From the NCBI GenBank assembly GCA_025738555.1, contig JAOVFP010000019.1, forward strand, positions 496,001 through 560,000: a stretch of DNA of 64,000 nt, written 5' to 3'. Made by a program: the position numbers and the translations under genes. Every line of letters begins with the position of its first letter. Position 1 is the stretch's first letter. Below, one piece after another: positions 36,660-47,494 of this stretch. Origin of the DNA: Cyathus striatus (Eukaryota; Basidiomycota; Agaricomycetes; Agaricales; Nidulariaceae). Below the pieces are notes generated by a model. That model was given only the letters and a program-made list of their open reading frames with translations. It had not been told where the DNA came from and searched no databases.

Positions 36660-37330
36660 TCTCTCCACAAGGGGGGAGAATGCATAGAGCATAGTACACA
36701 GCGAGGGGGGGGGAACATATAGCGAAGGGGGGTGAATGTATAGAGAGGAGGGGCAAATGTATAGCGAGGTGGGGGAACGTATAGCGAGGGGGAGAAGAAC
36801 GTATAGCGAGGGGGGGAAGAACATATAGCGAGGCAGGGGGGATGTATAATGAGGGGGAGGAACGAGCCCCAATGCCCCCACCGATGCTGACGCCGACGAC
36901 TGCAAGGACATGGCCCATGAAAACAACCACGATGCCAACATCCACGAGGACAACAATGGTGACCTGTGCCCAACACTGAACACCGATGACCGCAGAGATG
37001 GCGATGACAGTGCCGAACGCTAATGATGAGGGCAGTGCACAGTGGGAGAGGTAGTGGGGGGTGCATAGCGAGGTGAATGATGAGTAGCGGGAGGGGTGGT
37101 GGGGATGGTGCATAGCGCATAGCGAGGGGGGAGGGATTGATAGTGCCTAGCACATAGTGAGTGGAGGGATCGATAGTGCATAGCAAGGAGGGGGGATCCA
37201 TAGCGCCATAGCGCCTAGTGAGGGATTGATAACGCATAGCAAGGAGGGGGATCAATAGCGTATAGTGCATAGTGAGGGAGCGAATTGATAATGCATGAGT
37301 GAATCGATAGTGCATAGGGTTTAGTTAGTA
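36660..37330. repeat. Second satellite: TATAGCGAGGGGG units
   Basis: Imperfect units of about 25 bp built on (A/C)ATATAGCGAGGGGGG at 36.69-36.85 kb and again, more degenerate, at 37.05-37.32 kb (GCATAGCGAGG, GATAGTGCATAG). Long minus-strand frames across it are low-complexity artefacts. Confidence 0.75.
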
Positions 37331-37544
37331 GTGTACAATACTTTGTTCTCGCACCTTGTAGATTATTATAATATATTCAATTGATAACTCATGACACAAC
37401 TTTGTTCTCGCAAACATGCATGTTGTGTACTATTAACACATTTGTGCAAGTGATGCATGTGTACTATCAACACATTTGTGCAAGCGATGTGTGTGTTATC
37501 CACGCATATGTGTGCGTGATGTAAGCGGCATGCCAAAATAGGGT

Positions 37545-37710
37545 ATAATTTATGATGAACCAGGGGAATGGCCTGTTTTAATTAGAATAGAAGCAGTTGC
37601 TGCCCCATTTTCGGACTTTTATTCACCATAATTTATGATGAACCAGGGGAGTGGCCCGTTATAATTAGAAGAGAAGCAGTTGCCGCCCCATTTTCGGACT
37701 TTTATTCACA
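37545..37710. repeat. 83-bp tandem duplication
   Basis: Two copies (37545-37627 and 37628-37710) beginning ATAATTTATGATGAACCAGG, with few differences (for example GGAATGGCC versus GGAGTGGCC). They lie just upstream of the first KDZ-element gene and could carry its promoter. Confidence 0.8.
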
Positions 37711-37879
37711 CAAGAAGCTTTCAAGATAATTTTAGACCTGGTCAGTGGGCATACATGTGGCATATGTGTGGGTATAGAAGGGTCTACTTATCTTTTCCTT
37801 GCCCTGCCCCCACTTGACTCACAACCCCCACATTGTCACTTATCTTCACTGATATCCTTTCAACTTTCTACTATACAAT

Positions 37880-40072
37880 ATGGCTCCAAACAAGCAAAAC
37901 AACACCAACAACACCTCTACTACTGTTTCACCACCTCGTTCTCATAGTGGTCAGGTTCGTTCTGACCCACCAGCATCCAAGCCACGCAAACGTACACAAT
38001 CATCTGTGGACACTACAGATGAGCCTGCTGCTAAGAAGGCTACTATGAATTCAGATGGGCTGGATGTTGGAAAGGACAAGAAGCAAGTTAAAAAAGGGAA
38101 GGGGGGGAAGGGAAGGCGCACTAAAGCACAGTGTGTACTGGCTGTTCAGTTATTTCTATTGGTTTGCTAACACTTTTTACAGTAAAACAGCTGCAGATAA
38201 GGAAGAAGAAGATGAAGCTGCTTCTTCCACTAAAGAGTGTGTACACCCATTTCATAATAAATTAATTCTAATGCAATTATTTCAGTGCTGAGACGATTAT
38301 TAAAGAAATTGGTCTTACTGTGGCACCTCCAGCACATGTTATTGCTACTGAGATGACTGGAACTGCTACTGAAGCTGCAACTGTTAATACTGAGACTACT
38401 CAAGCTTCTGAAATCACTACTGGGGCTACTACCAAGACTGGTACTATTGAGAGTTTGGCTGCTGGTACTATTGAGAATTTAACTGAGACTATTGGAACAT
38501 CTGCTGAAGTCACAACTACTGAGACTATATCTGAAATAAATACTATGAATACTCCTGGGGTATCAGCTATAGGTGGTGAGGGAAGAACTAAAAGAAAAGT
38601 TCTTCTAGCTGTCACTCCTTCAGACACTGAGTCAGAAAATACTGAAAACAATGGTACTGAAGACAATGAAAATGAGAATGAGAATGAGAATGATAGTAAT
38701 GCTGAAGAAGGAGAGAGAGATGATTTGAAAATGAAGGAAAATAGTGAAGAGAATGATAGTGAGAGTTCTGATAATGAAGTGATTGATATTGAGGAAAAGG
38801 AAAAGAATATGGAGGCAAATAATGAGAAAGATAAACAAATCTTGGAGGAGGGGGTGAAGAAGACTATGATATGCATAGCCCCCACCAACCAATTCTCCTC
38901 TGTCCCCTGTACCAACTAAGGCAGAATTGAAAGGAGCATCTAAAACTCATGGTGGTACAATTAGAGGGAAAGCATATGGAAATACATTGAACTTTGCTGA
39001 TTATATTGATGATGAGAACAACTCTCCTATGGATATTCAGGAGGAAGGACTAGCATATATCATTATTTCTGATGATTCTCCAAAAGTCAACCCGACTTTG
39101 TTGAATATTGAAACTCCTCCAACAGCCATTCCCATTGTTGTGAACAATCATCTGAAATCTGTACTTGAAGAAATTGCTCAAATGATTCCTAATATTAAAG
39201 GTAATATTATTATGAATTTTGTTTCATCTTCACTAATATAAATTGTAGAACAAGACCGTCAGATTAGAGTATTTGATACCAGTCGAAATATCTGGATTAT
39301 GCGAGGCGCTACAGTAGCATACGAGATGCAGTTACTATTGAGTGGCGCCCACAAAATCAAGACTTAGCTATTTTTCTTGCTGCAGTAAGAATTTCAATTA
39401 TATATATATATTAAATACTAATTCTTGTGTCAGACTGACCCTATCATTAAACATATTGGCTACAGTAAGGCTTCAAGTGCTGTTAGCACAAATGAAACTT
39501 CGGCTCATTCTAAGAGTGAGGATAATAAGTCTAGCTATTCAGTTGAGAACACCCAGATTGCCAATAAGTTATCTCCAAGAGAGAGGACTATTGTATCCAT
39601 TTATGAGGTAGACCAGTCACTCCTTGAGCTTACTGGAAAATGGTCAATTCAGGAGGCATGGAAAGTCTACAGTGAGGTTAATAGGGTTAAATGCTTAGTG
39701 GACATAAATTCTAAACCATTGCCTGATGGGTTTGCTAAACCATCATCCTCTGATATTTATAAACTTTTTGGAATTGGAACTACTGCATGGCACAACTGGG
39801 ATGTTGTTCTGAAGAGACTTTCCAACTATCCAGACATGGTAGAATGGCTAAGTGATAATAATCCTGATATGAACAATACACGTGAGCTTTGGGGCTTGGA
39901 GAAGTCTTCTGGATTTACAAGAGTCAATTTAGCAGATTGGATGGATGCCAGAGACAAGGCTAATAAAGATAAAGCAGCTGGTAAAGAGAAGGCCAGTGAT
40001 TCAAAGCAGAAATCAGCCAAAGGGAAGGACAAGGGGAAATCAAAGAAAGGAGCTGGAATTAAGAACAAGTAA
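37880..40072 (+). pseudogene. First gene of the KDZ-type element: acidic protein of unknown function, frameshifted
   Basis: Starts MAPNKQNNTNN. Continues through Lys-rich exons, a Thr/Glu-rich and very acidic region (38.3-38.87 kb), FADYIDDENNSPMD, an intron after QMIPNIK, EWRPQNQDLAIFLAA, and a final exon with SPRERTIVSIYEVDQSLLELT, SSSDIYKLFGIGTTAWHNWD and LADWMDARDKANK, ending in a Lys-rich tail at 40072. I recall similar proteins of unknown role in agaricomycetes beside transposases. Frameshifts fall at a G run (about 38.85 kb) and a C run (38.88 kb), and near 39.32 kb. The pieces could also be two genes. Sure that it is coding; unsure of exons and role. Confidence 0.6.
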
Positions 40073-40207
40073 GTAGTTGTACATCATGTGGTGTTAAAGT
40101 TTGTATCATGTAATTTTAGTTTCTTTAACATTGTCATTTGGTTACTTCAAATATGCATTTCTCTATTGCTCAGGAACTCATATTTAGTTGCACTGTATTA
40201 CTTGCCA

Positions 40208-42340
40208 ATGGCCTATGCTATAGGAACTGAACAAGAGTTTCCTATGTTAAAGTTTAGCCAATTTAGTCAGTTTATTGAAGCAAACTTTGGATCAAAGATT
40301 AGCCTATCAACAGTTATATTTTTGCTGTTTTCTCTAACAAGTAATGTTGAGCTGTTAAATTTACATGCAAGACAACAGTATCGTGAAGGAAATGACAGAA
40401 GAACAACAACACTAACTGCTTGGATTAATGCACTGTCAATGGCTGTTACATCTTCTCTTGGTAGTAAAACTAAATATTTATTTCAAGAAAATATAATTCC
40501 AGATCACTATGATGATGATGACATTAACTATAATATTTCTGCAAAACTAGATGCATTTTCCAAATTTCTTAAATTGCATCCATATAATGAGACAGGGCAT
40601 TATATTGGAGAGCTAGGACCTGTTTCAGAAACTAAATTAACTCCAGTACGAATGATATGTCCATCATTTATGCGTTGCAATGGTGCATCATGTGATGGGT
40701 CTGCATTAACACAAAATTCAAAATATCGAGATATACCAAAAGTTACATTAATTGAGGGTACAAAAATGTATCATGAATCATATATACTAACAGGATCTTG
40801 CTCTAAGTGTAAATCAATATACTATGCTGATCATAAACGTATATCTATTACTGGTCAGAGACCACAAAAAGAATATTTAAATAAAGCACGTTATTTTAAA
40901 ATAGGTACTCATCTTTGGGTGGATCGAGTATTCTCTAAAGCAATAATGCATGGTATATACAGTTTTCATGCATCAGCTGCAGCATATGCTGAATATTGGA
41001 GTAATAGCTTTGGAAATAACATTGAAATTAGTCACAAGCAAATTTGGCATGCCTTTATAGATGAGTCTATTCGGACTGTAAGCTTAATTACTGGTAGACA
41101 ACTTACTGTTGATGATCATCTACCAATCAATGAAATTACACATTATGCATTTGAGCATCTTGGGGCAAATGGAATTGTTAAACCTCCATCAGAGCACAGC
41201 TGCTTAGAATGTACTCAAAAGTACAAGTCTACAGCTGATAACATGACTAACTACAGAAGTAGTATTACAACAGAAAATTTTGCTCCTGTGAAGATGGTTG
41301 TAGTAGATGGTGTTGTAATGGGCCCAACTGTATGTGTATTTATTTATTTATTATAAACTTAGACTTAACAATGATTTAGCACTGTGCAATGGAGGGTTGT
41401 CATGCTGAAGTTAACAATTATCGTGGTGGTGTATTCTGCAGACATCACAACATACAATATGGACCCAAATGTTGTGTTAAGAGTTGTGATGCACAAAAAG
41501 TTGCAGGTACAGAAGCATGTGAGGCTCATAAAGAAATGTGGAATAAGCATAAGTCAAATTACAGTTCAGCAAGTCTTTCTGGACTAAAAAGAGCACTGCA
41601 ACACAGAAATGAAAATCTGGCATGGCTACCTAATGTTAATCGACCACAGCAGCCACATGATGAAGAACAGAATGATGATAATTCTGATACCCGCAAGTCT
41701 TATTTTTCCCCAAATCGCTATTATTGTGTTGAAACTGTGTGTGCTCCATGTGGAGTTGTTATTGCTTGGAAAAAGTTTGTAAAATCTGAGTCAACAGCTA
41801 ATATCATGGAGTTATTAAATATGATTTACCCAACACCTGACTCACGTCCAGCATATATATGTATTGACAAAGCCTGTCTGGTTCTATGTTCAGTTCTGAA
41901 AAATATTCTTTATCGACCTTGGCTACTGAATAGTCGATTTGTTGTTGATGGATATCACTATACAAATCATAAGGCAGATGATGACCTTTGTCGTACATTT
42001 TGCAATCCTGCACCAAGTGATGGCTCTGCTCCTAATCTTGTAATAATTGAACATGATCGGAATGGTCAACCATATTACAAGAGAGCTTTTAATACACAGG
42101 TAAGATATAAGTATTAAATCTTAATAACTATTAATTCATTATCAGGCATGTGAGCAACTCAATTCTTGGCTGGGTGGGTTTGAGTCTATTCTCAAACGAA
42201 TGACAGTATCAAACTTTAATTGGTTTCTACATGCAATGTTGGTTTATCACACACAACATGTTTTGGATAGACAACAGCAAAGAGCAATGAAGACAAGGCT
42301 CAGTGATGATCTACCTGAGGATATGGATGTGGATATATAA
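40208..42340 (+). CDS. CxC5/CxC6-like cysteine-cluster transposase (KDZ group)
   Basis: Exons 40208-41329, 41380-42099 and 42146-42340, with introns of 50 and 46 nt. The first exon holds a Cys-rich cluster (FMRCNGASCDG, GSCSKCKSIYY, HSCLECTQKYK). The second begins with HCAMEGCHAEV...FCRHH...CCVKSCDAQ...CEAHKEMW, a treble-clef-like cluster. The RNase-H-like core follows, with candidate acidic residues in YICIDKACLV, RFVVDGYHYTNH and ACEQLNSWLGGFE. Start 40208 (MAYAIG) is preferred; the frame is open upstream to 40088, where another ATG exists. No in-frame stop or frameshift is seen, making this the best-preserved gene in the window. Confidence 0.8.
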
Positions 42341-42409
42341 TAGATAAATTTACAATATTCTCTAACTTTCATATGTAATTCTAAGTTCTAAATCTTTAAA
42401 ATACATTTT

Positions 42410-43012
42410 TTATATAGAAAATAATATAAATTTCATGTATATTTCACATTAATTCTATGTAACTATTGCACTGTACATGCATATGAACTTGACCTGTATT
42501 TCATGTGAAATTCACATGAATTTCATGTAACTATTGGACTGTACATGCATATGAATTTGACCTGTAATTCATGTGTACTTCACATGGATTTCACGTGAAA
42601 TTCACATGAATTTCATGTAACTATTGCACTGTACATGCATATGAATTTGACCTGTATTTCATGTGTACTTCACATGGATTTCACGTGAAATTCACATGAA
42701 TTTCATGTAACTATTGCACTGTACATGACTTGTATTTCATGTGAATTCCATGTGAAATTCACATGAATTTCATATTTAAATTTCACCTATTTTTCACCTA
42801 GTTTTCACCTAAACTTCACTTGAATTTCACCAAATTTTGGTGATTTTGGAACATCCTAGATGAAGGTGAAATTCATGTGGACTTCACGTGTTTTCACATG
42901 AATTTCACGTGAAAATGTTACTTCAATGTGTATTTCATGTGAAATTCACATGAATTTCACGTGAATTTCACCCCTTCACGTGAAATTCACGTGAAGTTTA
43001 GGTGAAAGGGTG
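42410..43012. repeat. Subterminal repeat array of the KDZ-type element (right)
   Basis: Tandem units of about 60-120 bp containing TTCATGTAACTATTGCACTG and GTACATGCATATGAA, plus very many TTCACGTGAA/TTCATGTGAA words. Mirrors the shorter left array at 34450-34730. Confidence 0.85.
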
Positions 43013-43423
43013 GGGGAGGGATAAGTACTGAAAAAGACATAACATGATTGCTTGGAAAGGTTGAAAAGGGGAGAGATAACTAAGTATTGATGTGATTGTG
43101 GTTCAGAAAGATCAGAAAAGTCCCAACCACAATATGTGAACTAAGTATTAAGTATATGGAACAAAGTTGTTGTCTTCACAGCTTTGAGCTTCAAGTAAAA
43201 GTAAAATAAGCATCAAAAGAAGAATAAGTCCAAAACTGAAAATGAGAGGGGTTGATGAAGGAAGGCAAAAGAAAGATCTGGGATCAGTCAATATGTCATC
43301 TGTCACATATTGTCACAGGGATTCAGCCAATCAGACTCAGATCCCATTCAAGATCACAAAATCACCTTATAGAGAAATTGAGACCACCCTATAACCCAAC
43401 TACCTTAAAAGGTAGTGGGAATT

Positions 43424-43959
43424 TTATTATAATATTTAGAATTTCTATTCTAAGTACTTAAGTATTACTTAACTTGTCATGTGACTCAACAACATTCACC
43501 AGATTTTGATAAGGGGTACCTAGTTTACAAATAATGTACACAATGTTATATTGTGTGTTTAAGAGCTCTGATACCCCCACCCCCCCCTCTGCCTTCCTTA
43601 TTTGGAAATATTATATAATCATTTCACTAACTTCTGTTTCTTTTGAGCATGCACATGTCCTCCTGCATTCTTTTTGCATTCCTAGTCACAGGACCAGTCT
43701 TCTGTTAGATGCTTGATGAAGTCTCAGCAGCTAAGATGAAACTTGAAACAATGTAAGTACATTGCAATAATGAACATTCAGGCCAATCTTACAACAAATT
43801 TGCAGCCAGGTGACTTGCAGTGCAATGATTCTTCCTTTGTTGCAATTTTCTTGAGCTTACAGTCAATATCTGCACATATAAGCTCTTCTTCAACCTCAAT
43901 TAATCTGAACTTTCATTGAAGTCTGGCTCTATTAGAACAGGATACTTATTTGAATTGGT
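43424..43959. other. Spacer downstream of the P-like gene
   Basis: AT-rich, with a C-run near 43.57 kb. No gene or repeat recognised. Confidence 0.4.
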
Positions 43960-44197
43960 AAGTCAGAAACACAATCTATTGAATAACAGTGCATTTATAC
44001 CTTCTTCAGTAATAGGGCTGTTAAAGGGTCCTTCATCTAGAGTCTGGTTTTGAGTGCTGCTATTGTCATCTGCTTGATCTTCACCATCTTCACTGTCCTT
44101 GGTTTCTTCACCAGCCTGTTGATCAAGTTCATCTTTGACATTTCTAATAGTTTCAGGCAAGTAAATTCAAATTTGCATATCACACAATGATAGCAGA

Positions 44198-45623
44198 CTA
44201 ACTGTAGAGGTGTAGTCCTCTACAGGGTGAGCCTTCCTCAGTCCCAAGTGCATAAGACCAGTTCTATAGGGAGAAACTAGCTACACAGGCATAGGGATGA
44301 TGGTAAGAAAGACTCAAGAGTGGTGATGTAAGCAAGTCTACTTATATACTACTGTAAACCTTAACCCAACTCTTACATACTCCCCTACTAGATTGATCCC
44401 AGGGGGCTCAATCTCACCTGGAGAGAGCTAAAGGAAAGGATGGATGGAAACTACCTAGAGCAACCATCCAAACGTCCACCAAAACCTAGGAGAAACACCC
44501 TCAACAATCACAAACCAAGGCCTCACCCCCACCAAATACTAGGCAGAGCTGACAAGGTGACCATGCGAGGTGCGTAGGGACCACATATAGGCTAACAACC
44601 AAGGCCTGCTCAAGAAACAGCCTCTCATAGACTGTCCAGGTGTGTAGGGACCACCCATGCTAACAACCAAGGCCTCCTCAATAACATAGACCAACCAAAG
44701 AGAGGCACATAGGAGATATTTTGAAGAGAGAGTTTGTGTCAAAGGAGTGTGATGGTAGTGATATGAGGTCGGTATCACCAGAAATGAAGAGGAATGTGAA
44801 TACAACACAGATCTCCGAGATGAACAAGGCTCCAGCAGTGATAGGGTGCAATAGGGACCCAGCTGAGTATCCAGGTGCTGGGATAACGGTGCAAAAGAGG
44901 CTGAATAGGGGATAGGAATGGGGGGTGGTAGAAGGAATGGAGGTGTCGACGAAAAATGCGATAGCGCACGATCCAGGCGTCGTAGCGTGACGCGTAAGGA
45001 GTCCTCGGAAAGGTCTGAACGAGGGCTACGCACACCCAAAAGAGCGAGCGGAACGAATCGGAACTGGATCCGAGACTGTCCGAACATCGTGGGGGATGTC
45101 GACGGCGATGGTGAGCCAAGGAGTGGTCGGATTGGGATGAATGAGGGGGCGATAGAAACGTATCGACGAGTAGAGTTGAACGCAAAAACAACCATGCGAA
45201 TACGTGCCTTCGATCCCGAGATATGGCCCAACCATCATATGATCACCTCCTACACAGCCTGAAAACCCCAAGAAAATCCTCCAATGAACAACCCAGGAAA
45301 GCCACAAATGCTGTTGAGCACTAGAACTGCAGAGCCAAAAGGTAAGAGGTCAGAGAACCTCTCACAAAGGGTTGGAGATAAGAGTTGGGTGAGACCAGCC
45401 TAACGCTGGCAGCTGGCAGCCTATAGCAGGCTATGCAAAAAAGTGTAGAGGTGTAGTCCTCTACAGGGTGAGCCTTCCTCAGTCCCAAGTGCGTAAGACC
45501 AGTTCTATAGGGAGAAACTAGCTACACAGGCGTAGGGATGATGGTAAGAAAGACTCAAGAGTGGTGATGTAAGTGAGTCTACTTATGTACTACTGTAAAC
45601 CTTAACCCAACTCTTACACTAAC
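44198..45623. mobile_element. TRIM-like LTR element with 175-bp LTRs
   Basis: Direct repeats 44203-44377 and 45444-45618, TGTAGAGGTG...CTCTTACA, differ at about five positions. The exact 5-bp target duplication CTAAC is at 44198-44202 and 45619-45623. Total 1416 bp. The interior has no gag, protease, reverse transcriptase or integrase; a purine-rich GCAAAAAAG abuts the right LTR. Inserted in the C-terminal region of the P-like gene. Confidence 0.9.
44539..45231 (-). CDS. 230-codon open frame inside the TRIM-like element, unrecognised
   Basis: An uninterrupted frame from MGHISGSKARIR. Composition is Ser/Pro/Leu/Arg-rich with no motif I know. The underlying DNA at 44.92-45.25 kb is CpG-rich, unlike the flanks, and open frames also exist on the other strand and in another frame. 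It may be a captured host fragment rather than a protein gene. Coding status is doubtful. Confidence 0.2.
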   Translation of the reverse strand: MGHISGSKARIRMVVFAFNSTRRYVSIAPSFIPIRPLLGSPSPSTSPTMFGQSRIQFRFVPLALLGVRSPRSDLSEDSLRVTLRRLDRALSHFSSTPPFLLPPPIPIPYSASFAPLSQHLDTQLGPYCTLSLLEPCSSRRSVLYSHSSSFLVIPTSYHYHHTPLTQTLSSKYLLCASLWLVYVIEEALVVSMGGPYTPGQSMRGCFLSRPWLLAYMWSLRTSHGHLVSSA

Positions 45624-45783
45624 TGACTGCATTACCATTCTTGTACTATGTCCTTGTGAAATCTTTAATGTGCTAGTTTCTACTTGCTTTTTTCTGAAAA
45701 CCCTAGGCTTTGCAAGGGATGCTGCTTTTATTAATGTACTTGTCAGTAATTTGAAAACATGTTTTATAGAGTTCAATGGTAGC

Positions 45784-47494
45784 ATCAGTGTTACAATAAA
45801 GTTCTGGTTGAGATGTTTATTGTACAAGTCCAATAGTCACATGATTTACAAGTTCAAAGAACAAGTAGATCAGTATTGAAATCAAGTAGTCTTGATTCAC
45901 AAGCTCTTAAGTTGTTTAGACTTAAGTACAAGTGAAGTGAATGAATCAAAGTAAAGCAAATTTGATTTAAGCTGAAGCTTGAGCTCTAGGCAAATGCATG
46001 GGTACACCATACCCGCACGGGTCACGGGTAAGGGTACTGGCGGGTACGGGTATGGGTCAGGTCTTCGAGACCCGTAACCCGCAGGTACCCATAGACAGTT
46101 TATTGAATAAAAATCACTGAAAGGAAGATTTTTCAAGCACTACAATAATAATGAATAAGTACATAGTATATATTAATCTAGATAGTGTTTGTGCTTAGAG
46201 AAAAACCTCGGTTTTGCATTTTGTTCAGCTCGTGGGGTTGACCTTAAATGATATACCTAATGCAATTCATTCAAACTAACATTACTACTCCAATTCTTTT
46301 TGCATCTCTTCGATATTTCAGATACAGATAGTGCGTTACTGCACGTTCCTAACGACCCTACATACACAATTTATGGCCGACTCGTTCTGGTTCTATAAAT
46401 AATATTGTCTACCTCTTCCCCAGTACACAGAAATTAGGATTTCCCCTCTATATCACACTCACTCCCTTTGTATTTCAACAGAAATATTGCACTATTATGT
46501 ACTGGTTACATGCAATATAGTACCTGTTCCATATAACTGTGTATTGGACCTGAGATAATGTTTATTTAATATTCTTCTATGTTATGTAGAATTTCCTATA
46601 TTTTGAAGATGGTACAACACAACAAGCAGTGTTCATGCTAGTCTCTCATACTTTCATGCAATTATACCCATGTTGTCTATGTACGAAATGAGCTATTATA
46701 AACTATATTGGCACATCTTGTTCAAGTACTATGAAATAGACATTCTATATTTTTTTATATACTGGAGATAGTACGATACAAGCAGCAATTTTGACTCACT
46801 TCTCTGGCATACTTGTGTACTAATACCCGTGTTGTATAACTACAAAATGAGCTATTATACACAATGTTCGCGTATCTGCTTCAAATACTATGAAATAAGC
46901 ATTCCAAATTTCCTATTTTTGGAGATAGTACAATAAAAGTGGCCATTTTCATGCAATGTTCACATATGCTTGCATACTATTACTAGTACCGTTTAAGTAT
47001 AAAATAAGCCATTACAAAAAATTATCGTACATTTGCTTCAAGTGATACAAATTAATTCGTCATATGTTTATTCTAATTCTAAAATAAGTACTTAAAACCC
47101 ACGGGTTGTGATACCCATGGGAACCCGTACCCGTGGGAATGGGTACGGGTTGACATGGGTACGGGTACGGGTCGAGCTCGAGACACCCATGGGTTACCCA
47201 TGACGTTGCCTATTGAGCTCTACAGCCCAAGTTCCTATTGTTTAAATACAAGTTGAATTGTACTAATAATAAGTACTAATAAGTCCAAATGCTGTGCATT
47301 GACTGCACATTACTGCAGCACAGTAAGAAGAAAGAAAGTAAAACTAAGTATGGTATAATGATTCAAGGTGAGTCAAGATAAGTGACAATCATGTAAGTAA
47401 GAAGTCTCATGTTTGGTATCAACAGTGATACCAAACAAGTCAATGGTTTTAGAAGAAAACATATGTAAATAGAAAGAAAAATCATAACAATCAG
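45784..47494. mobile_element. Solo LTR, family 1, copy 3 (inverted), split by a hAT element
   Basis: LTR 45789-47489, inverted relative to copies 1 and 2: TGTTACAATAAAG at the left, AAATCATAACA at the right. The exact 5-bp duplication ATCAG is at 45784-45788 and 47490-47494. Subtracting the 1226-bp hAT insert and its 8-bp duplication leaves 467 bp. It interrupts the P-like gene just after SHPD of its C-terminal region. Confidence 0.9.
45979..47220. mobile_element. hAT-like non-autonomous element, family I, copy 2
   Basis: 45987-47212, 1226 bp, the same length as copy 1 at 7977-9202 and about 99% identical by eye. The exact 8-bp duplication TTGAGCTC is at 45979-45986 and 47213-47220, which fixes the termini as TAGGCAA...TTGCCTA. 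Most differences from copy 1 are C/T or G/A changes, several at CpG. Confidence 0.94.

Larger units (their letters stand above)
34435..43020 (+). mobile_element. 8.6-kb KDZ/CxC-type DNA transposon
   Basis: The left end CCCTCCCCCACCCTTTTCAC (34435) is mirrored at the right end by GTGAAAGGGTGGGGGAGGG (to 43020). Both subterminal zones (34450-34730 and about 42410-43012) are dense arrays of TTCACGTGAA / TTCATGTGAA palindromic words. Two plus-strand genes lie in the right half (37880-40072 and 40208-42340). The left half holds a tRNA-like segment and CpG-rich satellites. The flanks offer only TA as a possible shared target, so the duplication is unresolved. Confidence 0.75.
31058..43423. repeat. 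Possible third copy of the CCCACTACC repeat family, heavily interrupted
   Basis: A head-like sequence AAGGCTGGCAAGCAGCACAG with CTCACTACCTT is at 31058. The matching tail hairpin (CAACTACCTTAAAAGGTAGTGGGAAT) ends at 43423. If these belong together, the 12.4 kb between them holds the solo LTR at 32.1 kb and the KDZ element. Pairing is inferred from the termini only. Confidence 0.3.

Noticed and set aside
36391..37315. Minus-strand frames of 240-281 codons
   Set aside because: They run across GC-rich satellites with low-complexity peptides and overlap each other in different frames; no domain is recognisable.
38400..38915. 171-codon Ser-rich minus-strand frame
   Set aside because: It is the antisense shadow of the acidic region of the first KDZ-element gene.
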